Shown here: in pieces, positions 19,964 through 28,729 of the stretch | Layout: each line of letters begins with the position of its first letter | How positions within the stretch are numbered: the stretch's first letter is position 1 | Assembly (NCBI RefSeq): GCF_000380335.1 | Contig: NC_021149.1 | Coordinates: forward strand, 620,001 to 684,000 | DNA length: 64,000 nt | DNA from: Azotobacter vinelandii CA | Lineage (GTDB): Bacteria > Pseudomonadota > Gammaproteobacteria > Pseudomonadales > Pseudomonadaceae | Direction of reading: 5' to 3' | Translations under genes and position numbers: made by a program | Notes under the pieces: model-generated | The model's input: the letters and a program-made list of their open reading frames with translations, nothing else | Databases searched by the model: none | What the model was told of the DNA's origin: nothing

Positions 19964-20623
19964 ATGTTCACCGGCATAATCGAGGCCATCGGCACCATCC
20001 GCGCACTCACCCCCAAGGGCGGCGACGCGCGCGTCTACGTCCACACCGGCAAGCTGGACCTGTCCGACGTCAAGCTCGGCGACAGCATCGCCGTGAACGG
20101 CATCTGCCTGACCGCGGTGGAACTGCCCGGCGATGGCTTCTGGGCCGACGTCAGCCGCGAGACCCTGGCGCGCACCGCCTTCATCGACCTCAAGGCCGGC
20201 AGCCGGGTCAACCTGGAGAAGGCCCTGACCCCGACCAGCCGTCTCGGCGGTCACCTGGTCAGTGGCCACGTCGACGGTGTCGGCGAGGTGTTGTCCCGCG
20301 AGGACAACGCCCGCGCCGTGCAGTTTCGCATCCACGCACCGCGCGAGCTGGCCCGTTACATCGCCCTCAAGGGATCGATCACCGTCGATGGCACCAGCCT
20401 GACGGTCAACGGGGTGAACGGCGCCGAGTTCGAACTGACCATCGTGCCCCATACCCTGGGCGAGACCATCATGGCCGACTACCGGCCGGGCCGGCAGGTG
20501 AACCTGGAGGTGGACCTCCTGGCACGCTACCTGGAGCGCCTGATGCTCGGCGACAAGGCCGCCGAGCCCGACGCTTCCGGTCTCACCGCAAGCTTTCTGG
20601 CCGAGCACGGCTACCTGAAGTAA
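19964..20623 (+). CDS. ribE: Riboflavin synthase, alpha subunit
   Basis: Dismutates two 6,7-dimethyl-8-ribityllumazine molecules to riboflavin. The 219-residue protein begins MFTGIIEAIGTI and shows two lumazine-binding repeats, each with its SVAVNG-type motif (SIAVNGICLT, then SITVDGTSLTV). The ATG at 19964 has AGGGGG upstream. It is the first gene after the FMN riboswitch and is followed by ribBA 15 bases later. Confidence 0.96.
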   Translation: MFTGIIEAIGTIRALTPKGGDARVYVHTGKLDLSDVKLGDSIAVNGICLTAVELPGDGFWADVSRETLARTAFIDLKAGSRVNLEKALTPTSRLGGHLVSGHVDGVGEVLSREDNARAVQFRIHAPRELARYIALKGSITVDGTSLTVNGVNGAEFELTIVPHTLGETIMADYRPGRQVNLEVDLLARYLERLMLGDKAAEPDASGLTASFLAEHGYLK

Positions 20624-20638
20624 TCGAGGAGTGGCCCG

Positions 20639-21718
20639 ATGGCTCTCAACAGCATTGACGAACTGATCGAAGATATCCGCCAAGGCAAAATGGTCATCCT
20701 CATGGATGACGAGGATCGCGAGAACGAGGGCGATCTGATCATGGCCGCCGAATGCGTGCAGGCCGAGCACATCAACTTCATGGCGAAATACGCTCGCGGG
20801 CTGATCTGCATGCCGATGACCCGCGAGCGTTGCGAAACCCTCAAGCTGCCGCTGATGGCGCCGCGCAACGGCTCCGGCTTCGGTACCAAGTTCACCGTCT
20901 CCATCGAGGCGGCCGAGGGTGTCACCACCGGCATTTCCGCCGCCGACCGGGCGCGCACCGTGCAGGTCGCCGCGGCGAAGGGCGCCAAGGCCGATGACAT
21001 CGTCAGTCCCGGGCACATCTTCCCGTTGATGGCCCAGTCGGGCGGTGTGCTGGCCCGTGCCGGCCACACCGAGGCGGCCTGCGACCTGGCGCGGATGGCC
21101 GGTTTCGAGCCTTCCGGGGTGATCTGCGAGATCATGAACGACGACGGCAGCATGGCGCGCCGTCCCGAGCTGGAGCTCTTCGCCGAACAGCACGGCATCA
21201 AGATCGGTACCATCGCCGACCTGATCCACTACCGGCTGATCCACGAGCGCACCATCCAGCGCATCGCAGAACAGGAGCTGGACAGCGAGCTGGGCCGCTT
21301 CCACCTGGTGACCTACCGCGATGCGGTGGAAGGGGATGTGCACATGGCGCTGATCATGGGCGAGATCCAGGCCGACGAGCCGACCCTGGTGCGGGTCCAC
21401 AACATGGACCCGCTGCGCGACCTGCTGATGGTCCGCCAGCCGGGCCGCTGGAGCCTGCGCGCGGCGATGGCCGAGGTGGCCAGGGCCGGCAGCGGCGTGG
21501 TGCTGCTGCTCGGCCATCCGCTGGATGCCAACGAAGTGCTGACCCTGCTGCGCGAGGGGACGCCCAAGTCGCCGAGCACCTACAGCACGGTCGGCGCCGG
21601 CTCGCAGATCCTGCGCGACCTCGGCGTGCGCAAGATGCGCCTGATGAGCGCGCCGATGAAGTTCAACGCGATATCCGGGTTCGACCTGGAGGTTGTAGAA
21701 TACCTGCCCGCCGAATGA
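20639..21718 (+). CDS. ribBA: DHBP synthase with degenerate GTP cyclohydrolase II domain
   Basis: The N-terminal 200 residues are 3,4-dihydroxy-2-butanone-4-phosphate synthase, with acidic motif DDEDRENEGDLI and THTEA-like GHTEAACDL. The C-terminal half has the GTP cyclohydrolase II fold but lacks the zinc Cys triad: VRVHNMDPLRDLLMVRQ replaces the HSECLTGD...CDC region. That domain is therefore probably inactive as a cyclohydrolase. A complete RibA is encoded separately at 25299. This hybrid form is usual in pseudomonads. The protein has 359 residues. Confidence 0.94.
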   Translation: MALNSIDELIEDIRQGKMVILMDDEDRENEGDLIMAAECVQAEHINFMAKYARGLICMPMTRERCETLKLPLMAPRNGSGFGTKFTVSIEAAEGVTTGISAADRARTVQVAAAKGAKADDIVSPGHIFPLMAQSGGVLARAGHTEAACDLARMAGFEPSGVICEIMNDDGSMARRPELELFAEQHGIKIGTIADLIHYRLIHERTIQRIAEQELDSELGRFHLVTYRDAVEGDVHMALIMGEIQADEPTLVRVHNMDPLRDLLMVRQPGRWSLRAAMAEVARAGSGVVLLLGHPLDANEVLTLLREGTPKSPSTYSTVGAGSQILRDLGVRKMRLMSAPMKFNAISGFDLEVVEYLPAE

Positions 21719-21850
21719 TCTCCACTGGAGCCGCCCGCCTTTTCCATGCCCTTGCCGGCAGGGGGCGGGCGGTTCCGTCTGGACGGTCGGGACCGATTGA
21801 TTACGGAGCCGCCTGTGACGCTCCGGTTCTTTAACGAGACGAGATTCGCC

Positions 21851-22327
21851 ATGACCCTGAAGACCATCGAAGGTACCTTTACCGCCGCCAAGGGCCGCTA
21901 TGCCCTGGTGGTCGGCCGCTTCAACAGCTTCGTCGTGGAGAGCCTGGTACAGGGCGCCATCGATACCCTGGTGCGCCATGGCGTCGAGCAGAGCGAGCTG
22001 ACCATCATCCGCGTGCCCGGCGCCTTCGAGATCCCGCTGGTGGCGCAGAAGGTCGCCCAGCGCGGCGAGTTCGACGCCATCATCGCCCTCGGCGCGGTGA
22101 TCCGCGGCGGCACTCCGCATTTCGAGTACGTCGCCGGCGAATGCACCAAGGGCCTGGCCCAGGTGTCTCTGCAGTTCGGCGTGCCGGTCGCCTTCGGCGT
22201 CCTTACCGTCGACTCCATCGAGCAGGCCATCGAGCGCTCCGGCACCAAGGCCGGCAACAAGGGCGCCGAAGCGGCCCTGTCCGCCCTGGAAATGGTCAGC
22301 CTGATGGCGGCCCTGGAGGCCAAGTGA
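21851..22327 (+). CDS. ribH: Lumazine synthase
   Basis: Condenses the ribityl-pyrimidine with dihydroxybutanone phosphate. The 158-residue protein carries [23 protein letters not shown] and [14 protein letters not shown], with the catalytic His in the last motif. It forms icosahedral or decameric assemblies in other bacteria. There are 132 bases between ribBA and this start, without an obvious terminator. Its stop overlaps the GTG start of nusB. Confidence 0.96.
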   Translation: MTLKTIEGTFTAAKGRYALVVGRFNSFVVESLVQGAIDTLVRHGVEQSELTIIRVPGAFEIPLVAQKVAQRGEFDAIIALGAVIRGGTPHFEYVAGECTKGLAQVSLQFGVPVAFGVLTVDSIEQAIERSGTKAGNKGAEAALSALEMVSLMAALEAK

Positions 22328-22803
22328 GCGCGAATCGCGACGACGGTCAGGGCGCCAGACCGGCCAAGGGCAAGATAGCCGCGCGCCGACAGGCGCGCGT
22401 CCTGGCCATGCAGGCGCTCTATCAGTGGCACGTGGCAGGTCAGCCGCTCAACGAGATCGAGGCGCAGTTTCGCGTCGACAACGATTTCAGCACGGTCGAC
22501 GGCGCTTACTTCCACGAGATCCTGCACGGCGTGCCGCGTCAAAAGACCGAGATCGACGAGGCCTTCGCGCCGCTGCTCGATCGTCCGCTGGCGGAGGTCG
22601 ACCCGGTGGAGCTGGCCATCCTGCGGCTGTCCACCTATGAGCTGAGCAACCGTCTCGACGTACCCTACCGGGTGGTGATCAACGAAGGCATCGAGCTGGC
22701 CAAGGTGTTCGGCGCCACCGACGGGCACAAGTTCGTCAACGGCGTGCTGGACAAGCTGGCACCGCGCCTGCGCGCGGCCGAAATCCGCGGCGGCAAGCGC
22801 TGA
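22324..22803 (+). CDS. nusB: Transcription antitermination factor NusB
   Basis: NusB pairs with NusE (S10) on boxA RNA to support rRNA antitermination. The 159-residue protein contains [17 protein letters not shown] and the C-terminal [20 protein letters not shown]. The GTG start at 22324 overlaps the ribH stop, giving a length normal for Pseudomonas. The ribH-nusB-thiL order is widely conserved. Confidence 0.95.
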   Translation: MSANRDDGQGARPAKGKIAARRQARVLAMQALYQWHVAGQPLNEIEAQFRVDNDFSTVDGAYFHEILHGVPRQKTEIDEAFAPLLDRPLAEVDPVELAILRLSTYELSNRLDVPYRVVINEGIELAKVFGATDGHKFVNGVLDKLAPRLRAAEIRGGKR

Positions 22804-22813
22804 GCGAACGCCG

Positions 22814-23779
22814 ATGGGCGAGTTCGAACTGATCCGCCGCTACTTCGCCGCCGCCGCCTGCGCGCAGGCGGCGCCCGGCGTGGCCCTCGGCATCGGCGAC
22901 GACTGCGCCCTGCTGGAGGTTCCCGCCGGCGAGCGGCTGGCGATCTCCACCGACACCATGGTCGCCGGGGTGCATTTCCCCGCTCCCTGCGATCCCTTCC
23001 TGCTCGGCCAGCGAGCCCTGGCCGCGGCCGCCAGCGATCTTGCGGCGATGGGCGCCACGCCCCTCGGTTTCACCCTCGCCCTGACCCTGCCGGCGGCCGA
23101 TCCGGCCTGGCTGGCCGCCTTCGCCCGCGGCCTGGACCACAAGGCGCGCGAGTGCGGCCTGGCGCTGATCGGCGGCGATACCACCCGCGGTCCCCTGTGC
23201 ATCAGCCTGAGCGTATTCGGCCGGGTACCGGCCGGCCTGGCGCTGTGCCGGAATGGCGCGCGGCCCGGCGATCTGCTCTGCGTCGGCGGTCCGCTCGGCG
23301 ATGCCGCCGGCGCCCTGGAACTGGTGCTCGACCGGCGCCAGGCCCCGGCCGAGGTCGCCAGCCCCCTGCTGGCACGCTACTGGTCGCCACGGCCGCAGCT
23401 ATCCTTGGGGGTGGCGCTGCGCGGCAGGGCGAGCGCGGCGCTGGATATCTCCGATGGCCTGCTCGCCGATTGCGGGCACATCGCTTCGGCTTCCGGCGTG
23501 GCGCTGTGCATCGAACGCCGCCGCGTGCCGCTGTCGGTGCCGTTGCGCCGCCTGCTCGGCGAAGAGGCGGCGCTGGCCTGCGCCCTAGGCGGCGGCGACG
23601 ACTACCTGCTGGCCTTCACCCTGCCGCCGCGCTTCCTCGCCGCCCTGCAGGCCGAATGGCCGCTGCGGGTGATCGGCCGGGTCGAGGCCGGTACGGGCGT
23701 GCATCTGCTCGACGACGCTGGCCGCGAGGTCGCGCCGCCGGTCGGGGGCTATCAACATTTCGGGAGTCCGCGTGACTGA
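22814..23779 (+). CDS. thiL: Thiamine-monophosphate kinase
   Basis: Makes thiamine diphosphate from thiamine monophosphate and ATP. The 321-residue protein starts MGEFELIRRYFA and has the Mg/ATP motif GIGDDCALLEVP, STDTMVAGVHF and a later ALDISDGLLADCGHI. Length and order are typical. pgpA begins 8 bases before its stop. Confidence 0.95.
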   Translation: MGEFELIRRYFAAAACAQAAPGVALGIGDDCALLEVPAGERLAISTDTMVAGVHFPAPCDPFLLGQRALAAAASDLAAMGATPLGFTLALTLPAADPAWLAAFARGLDHKARECGLALIGGDTTRGPLCISLSVFGRVPAGLALCRNGARPGDLLCVGGPLGDAAGALELVLDRRQAPAEVASPLLARYWSPRPQLSLGVALRGRASAALDISDGLLADCGHIASASGVALCIERRRVPLSVPLRRLLGEEAALACALGGGDDYLLAFTLPPRFLAALQAEWPLRVIGRVEAGTGVHLLDDAGREVAPPVGGYQHFGSPRD

Positions 23780-24263
23780 ATCCGTGCGCGTGCCGCCGTC
23801 GGTGTGGCGCAATCCCTGGCATTTCCTGGCTTTCGGCTTCGGCTCCGGGACGCTGCCCAAGGCCCCCGGCACCTGGGGTTCATTGGTCGCGCTGCCCTTC
23901 GTGCCGCTCTGGCAGGCGTTGCCGGACTGGGGCTATTGGCTGCTGCTCGGGCTGGTCATGCTGTTCGGCTTCTGGCTGTGCGGCAAGGTCGCCACGGACC
24001 TCAGGGTGCACGACCACGAAGGCATCGTCTGGGACGAGATGGTCGGCATGTGGATCACCCTCTGGCTGGTGCCGGAAGGCTGGCAATGGCTGCTGCTGGG
24101 CTTCGCGATGTTCCGCCTGATGGACATCCTCAAGCCCTGGCCGATCCACTGGATCGACCGCCACGTGCACGGCGGCGTCGGCATCATGCTGGACGACGTG
24201 CTGGCCGGGGTCTTCGCCTGGCTGGCGATGCAACTGCTCGTCTGGGGGCTGACCTGGCTATGA
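23772..24263 (+). CDS. pgpA: Phosphatidylglycerophosphatase A
   Basis: Dephosphorylates phosphatidylglycerol phosphate in the inner membrane. The 163-residue protein has the family motif FGSGTLPKAPGTWGS and the acidic IVWDEMVGMW, with three to four hydrophobic segments. The start is GTG, overlapping thiL. Its stop overlaps the next ATG by 4 bases. Confidence 0.95.
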   Translation: MTESVRVPPSVWRNPWHFLAFGFGSGTLPKAPGTWGSLVALPFVPLWQALPDWGYWLLLGLVMLFGFWLCGKVATDLRVHDHEGIVWDEMVGMWITLWLVPEGWQWLLLGFAMFRLMDILKPWPIHWIDRHVHGGVGIMLDDVLAGVFAWLAMQLLVWGLTWL

Positions 24264-25006
24264 GGCTGGCATGGCTGAAGCTGCTGTTGTGCTGCTGCCT
24301 GCTGGGCGCCGTGCTCGCCGGGGCGGGAGAGTTGCCGGAGGGGAAGGAACAGGCCGGGGATATCCTGCTGGTCGGCGTCGAGCGCAAGGGGCATACCGGC
24401 GCCGATGCCCGCGGCCTGGTCTGGGAGGTCCTGCGCCTGGTCTTCGAGCCGGCCGGATTTCAGGTGCACACCAGCACCGTGCCCTATACCCGGGCGGTCG
24501 GTCTGGTCGCCCGTGGCGATGCCGACGCCTGGGTCGGCGCCTATCCGGAGGAAACCACGGGAGCGCTGTTCCCCCAGTGGCATTATGCCGCCGAGGTGAT
24601 CGGCGCGCTGGGCTTGGCCTCGTCGCCGATACCGCGCCTGGAGGATCTGGGCAACTTCCGCCTGGCCTGGATACGCGGCTATGCCTTCGACAAGTACCTG
24701 CCGCAACTGCACCGCTACCAGGAGATCCAGCGCTACAACGGCGCCCTGGCGATGCTCCGGGTCGGCCATGCCGATTATCTGATCGCCGCCCGGGCCGAAC
24801 TCGAGAGCGTTCTGGCCTGGGCGGAGACGCCCGACGCCTACCGCATCACCGACCTGACCTTGCTGCCCCTGTACCCCGGTTTCGCCGACACTCCGCGCGG
24901 GCGCGAACTGGCCGCGCTGTACGACCGGCGCATGGCCGAGCTGGTACGCTCCGGCGAGCTGCGGCCGATCTTCGCCCGCTGGCAACAGCCTTATCCGTTC
25001 GACTGA
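24260..25006 (+). CDS. Periplasmic solute-binding-like protein
   Basis: A 248-residue exported protein with signal peptide MRLAWLKLLLCCCLLGAVLAG. The rest resembles type 2 (amino-acid-type, SBP_bac_3) periplasmic binding proteins (GLVWEVLRLVFEPAGFQV, VARGDADAWVGAYPEE). There is no permease or ATPase beside it. It overlaps pgpA by 4 bases, so it is expressed with it. The ligand is unknown. A similar orphan follows pgpA in Pseudomonas, as I remember. Confidence 0.78.
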   Translation: MRLAWLKLLLCCCLLGAVLAGAGELPEGKEQAGDILLVGVERKGHTGADARGLVWEVLRLVFEPAGFQVHTSTVPYTRAVGLVARGDADAWVGAYPEETTGALFPQWHYAAEVIGALGLASSPIPRLEDLGNFRLAWIRGYAFDKYLPQLHRYQEIQRYNGALAMLRVGHADYLIAARAELESVLAWAETPDAYRITDLTLLPLYPGFADTPRGRELAALYDRRMAELVRSGELRPIFARWQQPYPFD

Positions 25007-25298
25007 GGCGTTCCGGCGGCGGGGGGCGGATTTGCGCCGGCCCACCGCCAGGTCGGGGGCAAGGCCGGGGCCCCGGAGGTGTCCGGCGCCGGGCCGGCGA
25101 TCCCGCGAGGCGTGCCGCCGGCTACCGCCCATGCCCGGCATGAGCTTCCCGAATCGCGCGCTGGCGGGAGAAGCGGGAGATGCCGATGCTGGCGTCGAGG
25201 CGCTAGCGACGACGGTCGGTCGTCGGCAATTCCGGCTGCGCCGCCAGGCGGCGTGGCTGTTACAATGACAGCTTGCCGCATCTTTCAGGAGTCTTCCG

Positions 25299-25925
25299 GT
25301 GTCCGTCGTCTTCGTCGCCGCATCCAAGCTGCCCACGCCGTTCGGCGTCTTCACCATGCATGGCTTTCTCGACGAAGCCACCGGCAAGGAGCATGTGGCG
25401 CTCACCCTGGGCACGGTGGACGATGGCGCGCCGGTGCTCGGCCGCCTGCATTCCGAGTGCCTGACCGGTGATGCGCTGTTCAGCCTGCGCTGCGACTGCG
25501 GCTTTCAACTGGAAGCCGCACTGCGCGCCATCGCCGCCGAGGGCCGTGGCGTGCTGCTCTACCTGCGCCAGGAGGGGCGCGGCATCGGCCTGCTCAACAA
25601 GATCCGCGCCTACAAGCTGCAGGACGCCGGCGCCGATACCGTCGAGGCCAACGAGCGCCTGGGTTTTCGCGCCGACCAGCGCGACTACGGGATCTGCAAA
25701 CCGATGCTCGAGCATCTGGGCATCACCGCGATCAAGCTGATGACCAACAATCCGCGCAAGGTCAAGGCGCTGGAGGGGGCCGGCATCCAGGTGACCGAAC
25801 GGGTACCGCTGCAGACCGGGCTCAACCCCCACAACCAGAAATACCTGGCGACCAAGGCCGGCAAGCTCGGTCACCTGCTCGGCAGCCTGCATCAGGGCGA
25901 GGTGGAAACGCCGACCGGGAGCTGA
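25299..25925 (+). CDS. ribA: GTP cyclohydrolase II
   Basis: Opens GTP to the first riboflavin intermediate. The 208-residue protein has the zinc ligands Cys54, Cys65 and Cys67 ([17 protein letters not shown]) and the catalytic [10 protein letters not shown]. The start is GTG at 25299. It provides the activity missing from the degenerate domain of RibBA. It is separated from the main rib cluster by the binding-protein gene and about 290 bases with no recognised feature. The BtuF-like gene follows after one base. Confidence 0.96.
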   Translation: MSVVFVAASKLPTPFGVFTMHGFLDEATGKEHVALTLGTVDDGAPVLGRLHSECLTGDALFSLRCDCGFQLEAALRAIAAEGRGVLLYLRQEGRGIGLLNKIRAYKLQDAGADTVEANERLGFRADQRDYGICKPMLEHLGITAIKLMTNNPRKVKALEGAGIQVTERVPLQTGLNPHNQKYLATKAGKLGHLLGSLHQGEVETPTGS

Positions 25926-25926
25926 G

Positions 25927-26775
25927 ATGGCGCGCACCACCGGCCCGGATCGGCGCGCCGGGGCTCCGGCAGTTGGCCTGAGGCATCTCTGCGCCGTCCT
26001 GCTGCTGTGTTTCGCCCTGCCGCTGGCCGCTGCCGAACGGGTGGTCAGTCTGGCGCCATCGCTCACCGAATCGATGCTGGAACTGCAGGCCGGCGACCGT
26101 CTGGTCGGTGTGCTCGATGGCGGCGAGCGGCCGGCGGCGCTGGCCGGCCTGCCGTCGCTGGGACGCTGGGGCCGGCTGGAAATGGAAACCTTGCTCGCCC
26201 TGCGCCCGGACCTGATCCTGCTCTGGCCGGACAGCATAAGCGCGGCGCAGCGCGAGCAGTTGCGTGGCTTCGGTATCCCCGTGTTCGAGGCGCAGCCCCG
26301 GCGCCTGGAAGACATCGCCACGCAGCTCGAAGCGCTCGGCGAGCGGGTCGGGCGTGCCGAGCGGGGACGCGAATTGGCCGCGCAGTTGCGCCGGCAACTC
26401 GACGAGCTGCGTCGCCACTACCGTCGCGAAGCGCCGCTGCGGGTCTTCTACCAGGTCTGGGACCGCCCGCTGTACAGCATCGGCGGCCCGCAGATCATCA
26501 GCGATGCCCTGCGGGTCTGCGGCGCGGTGAACCTCTTCGCCGACCTCGACCTGCCGGCGCCGCAGCTCTCCGTCGAGGCGGTGCTGGCGCGCGATCCCGA
26601 GGTGATCCTGGTCAGCCAGCCGGAGCAGCGCGATGCCTGGCAGGCCTGGCCGCAACTGCAGGCCGTGCGGCGCGGACAGGTCTGGGCCGTGCCCGACCTC
26701 GGCCTCGAGCGGCCCAGCCCGCAGATGCTGGCGGCTACCCGCAAGCTGTGCGAGCTGCTGCATCGGGTCCCCTAG
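25927..26775 (+). CDS. BtuF-like cobalamin/siderophore-type binding protein
   Basis: A 282-residue periplasmic binding protein of the class with two lobes joined by a long helix. The signal region is LCAVLLLCFALPLAAA, preceded by an unusually long polar N-terminus of about 25 residues, so a later start is possible. Motifs are RVVSLAPSLTESMLEL and LLALRPDLILLW. These fit BtuF-type cobalamin or haem binders. No BtuCD partners are nearby. It is tightly linked to ribA (one base). Confidence 0.82.
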   Translation: MARTTGPDRRAGAPAVGLRHLCAVLLLCFALPLAAAERVVSLAPSLTESMLELQAGDRLVGVLDGGERPAALAGLPSLGRWGRLEMETLLALRPDLILLWPDSISAAQREQLRGFGIPVFEAQPRRLEDIATQLEALGERVGRAERGRELAAQLRRQLDELRRHYRREAPLRVFYQVWDRPLYSIGGPQIISDALRVCGAVNLFADLDLPAPQLSVEAVLARDPEVILVSQPEQRDAWQAWPQLQAVRRGQVWAVPDLGLERPSPQMLAATRKLCELLHRVP

Positions 26776-27169
26776 CTGAGCGCGGCGATCAGTTCGTCCT
26801 TGCGCATTCGCCAGCGGCCCCGCACGCCCCGCACGCCCTGCTCGGCGGCGCGTTCGAGCAGGGCCGCGCGGCTCATGTCGCTCAGCGAGGTGCTGCCCGA
26901 CTGCTCGCGGGCACTGGCGGAGCCCCGGTTGGGCGACTGACCGCCGCGGCCCGGCGGGCCGAGTCCTTGCGCTCGGCGCGCTTGGCGGTTTCGCTCTTGC
27001 GCTGCCCGGAGCCGCTTTTCTCGCCGCCCCCGGACTGCTTGTTGACCGTGGCCCAGGCACGTGCCTGCGCCTCCTCTTCGGGAACGCCGCGGGACTCGTA
27101 GCTTTCCTCGATGTGGGCGGCCTTGCGCTTCTGCTTGTCGGTATAGCTGGACTTGTCACCCCGGGACAT
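26772..27169 (-). pseudogene. Plasmid-stabilisation-like small protein, probable frameshift
   Basis: From the ATG at 27169 the frame reads MSRGDKSSYTDKQKRKAAHI, ESRGVPEEEAQARAWATVNK and a Ser/Gly/Lys stretch, as in proteins annotated as plasmid stabilisation protein. It then drifts into an unrelated tail that stops at 26882. The expected C-terminal segment (SRAALLERAAEQG, then RMRKDELIAALS) is present in another frame, ending with TAG at 26774-26772. A one-base slip near 26940-26965 would explain this. It could be a true frameshift or a sequencing error. The family's function is unproven; the tail resembles Rho-N/SAP-type nucleic-acid-binding motifs. Confidence 0.72.
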
Positions 27170-27300
27170 GACGGCTCTCCTGCGCGCGTGGATCACAGAA
27201 GGTTCGACCGGCCCGCGGGAGAAGGTTTCAGCGCTTGTCGAGGCAGGTCGCGATCGGGTTAATCTTGGCCGACTGGCGGCTTGTTGACGGGGAAAGGCCC

Positions 27301-28185
27301 ATGGGGGCGAGCTTCAGGACACGCTACCCCTTGGTGCTGGTGCATGGTCTGCTCGGCTTCGTGCGCCTGCCCGGGCATTCCTACTGGAACGGCATCGATG
27401 TGGCGCTTCGCCGGCAGGGCGCGCAGGTCCATGCGGTACGGCTGTCCGGCGTGCACGACAACGAGGCGCTGGGAAACCAGTTGCTCGAACGCATCGCCGC
27501 GGTCCGCGCCGCCAGTGGCGCGCGCCGGGTCAATCTGCTCGGTCACAGCCAGGGTGGCCTGAGCGCCCGCTACGCGGCGGCGTTGCGCCCGGACTGGGTG
27601 GCTTCGGTGACCACCGTGGCCACGCCCAACCAGGGGTCCGAGGTAGCCGACCGGCTGCGCGACCTGCTGCCGCCCAGCGGCCGGCGCGAGCGCCTGCTGG
27701 CGCGTGGCTTCGAGGGCCTGGCACGGCTGATGGAGCGGCTGGAGTGCGCCGAGCCGGGGCTCTGCCTGCCCCTCGACGGACCGGCCTCGCTGCTGGCGTT
27801 GACCAGCGAGGGCATGGCCGGCTTCAATGCCCGCTATCCGCAGGGACTGCCCGAGCGCTGGGGTGGCGAGGGCGCCGGAGCGGTCGACGGGGTGCGTTAC
27901 TACTCCTGGAGCGGCGTCCTGCAGACGCGCGTCGACGCCGTGCCGGATTTCGATCCCGGACATGCCCTGTGTCGGCGGCTGGCCCGCTGTTTCGCCCGCG
28001 AGGCCGGGCAGAACGATGGTCTGGTGGGCCGTTTCAGCTCGCACCTGGGCAAGGTAATCCGCTCCGACTATCCCTTCGATCATCTGGATGTCATCAACCG
28101 CTGCCGGGAGCGTCGGGAGGGTGAGGCCAGGCCGCTCGGTGTGTATCTCGAGCACCTGGCGCGGCTGGCCGAAGCCGGGCTGTAG
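27301..28185 (+). CDS. Family I triacylglycerol lipase lacking a signal peptide
   Basis: A 294-residue alpha/beta hydrolase closely resembling mature P. aeruginosa LipA (RYPLVLVHGLLGF, FNARYPQG, YYSWSG). The catalytic triad is visible: Ser83 in GHSQG, Asp239 in QNDGLVG, His261 in FDHLDVIN. The ATG at 27301 (GGGGAAAGG upstream) starts almost exactly where the mature secreted lipase would begin. No hydrophobic leader is seen upstream in frame, and no foldase (Lif) gene follows. It is either cytoplasmic or uses another export route. Confidence 0.87.
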   Translation: MGASFRTRYPLVLVHGLLGFVRLPGHSYWNGIDVALRRQGAQVHAVRLSGVHDNEALGNQLLERIAAVRAASGARRVNLLGHSQGGLSARYAAALRPDWVASVTTVATPNQGSEVADRLRDLLPPSGRRERLLARGFEGLARLMERLECAEPGLCLPLDGPASLLALTSEGMAGFNARYPQGLPERWGGEGAGAVDGVRYYSWSGVLQTRVDAVPDFDPGHALCRRLARCFAREAGQNDGLVGRFSSHLGKVIRSDYPFDHLDVINRCRERREGEARPLGVYLEHLARLAEAGL

Positions 28186-28228
28186 GAGGTATTTCCCCGT
28201 AACGCGGGAAATGCTCCATGAGCTGCCT

Positions 28229-28603
28229 TCAGCGCAACTCCAGCGTGCGTCCGTCGAGGATGAGGCGCTCGGCGCGCATCTCGGCGCTGCCGTCCTTGCG
28301 CGGATAACCGATCAGAATCACCGGCCTGCCCGGCCGCAGATCGTTCCTGACCGCCCCACGCGACAGCAGGCGCGAGGAGGGGCCCAGCAGCACCTTCCAC
28401 TCCGCGCCCCGGTAATCGACCCGCACCTCGGTCTGCGGGCGGCGGTACAGCACCTGCTTCAGGGGCGCCTCGATGGTCAGTCTCCGTCCCGTGTCGTAGG
28501 TGTCCCAGCCCTGGCTCGCCAGTCCCATGGAAGCGCCGATCAGCAGGGCGGCAACGAGCAGCAGTGCGAGGAGGAAGACCAGCAGGAGGCGATTGTTGTG
28601 CAT
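28229..28603 (-). CDS. DUF6152-like membrane-anchored small protein
   Basis: A 124-residue protein with an N-terminal membrane anchor (LLLVFLLALLLVAALLIGAS). It is followed by a soluble beta-rich domain resembling DUF6152 (VDYRGAEWKVLLGPSSRLL, RPGRPVILIGYPRKDGS). It probably faces the periplasm. The function is unknown. Its neighbours, a convergent lipase and an Hsp70, give no clear link. Confidence 0.72.
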   Translation of the reverse strand: MHNNRLLLVFLLALLLVAALLIGASMGLASQGWDTYDTGRRLTIEAPLKQVLYRRPQTEVRVDYRGAEWKVLLGPSSRLLSRGAVRNDLRPGRPVILIGYPRKDGSAEMRAERLILDGRTLELR

Positions 28604-28729
28604 GATGGGTGCCCTCGTTCGAGGCCTCGGTGATCCTCAAAACCATAGGCCAGAATCTTTTCGCCGGAGCCCGGCCCGACCAGGCGCGCGCCGCGGAAGG
28701 CAGGGCGGAACTGTGCGGGGCGGCGCCGT

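Noticed and set aside
20639-21718. Calling ribBA a full bifunctional enzyme
   Set aside because: The zinc cysteines of GTP cyclohydrolase II are missing and a complete ribA is present at 25299.
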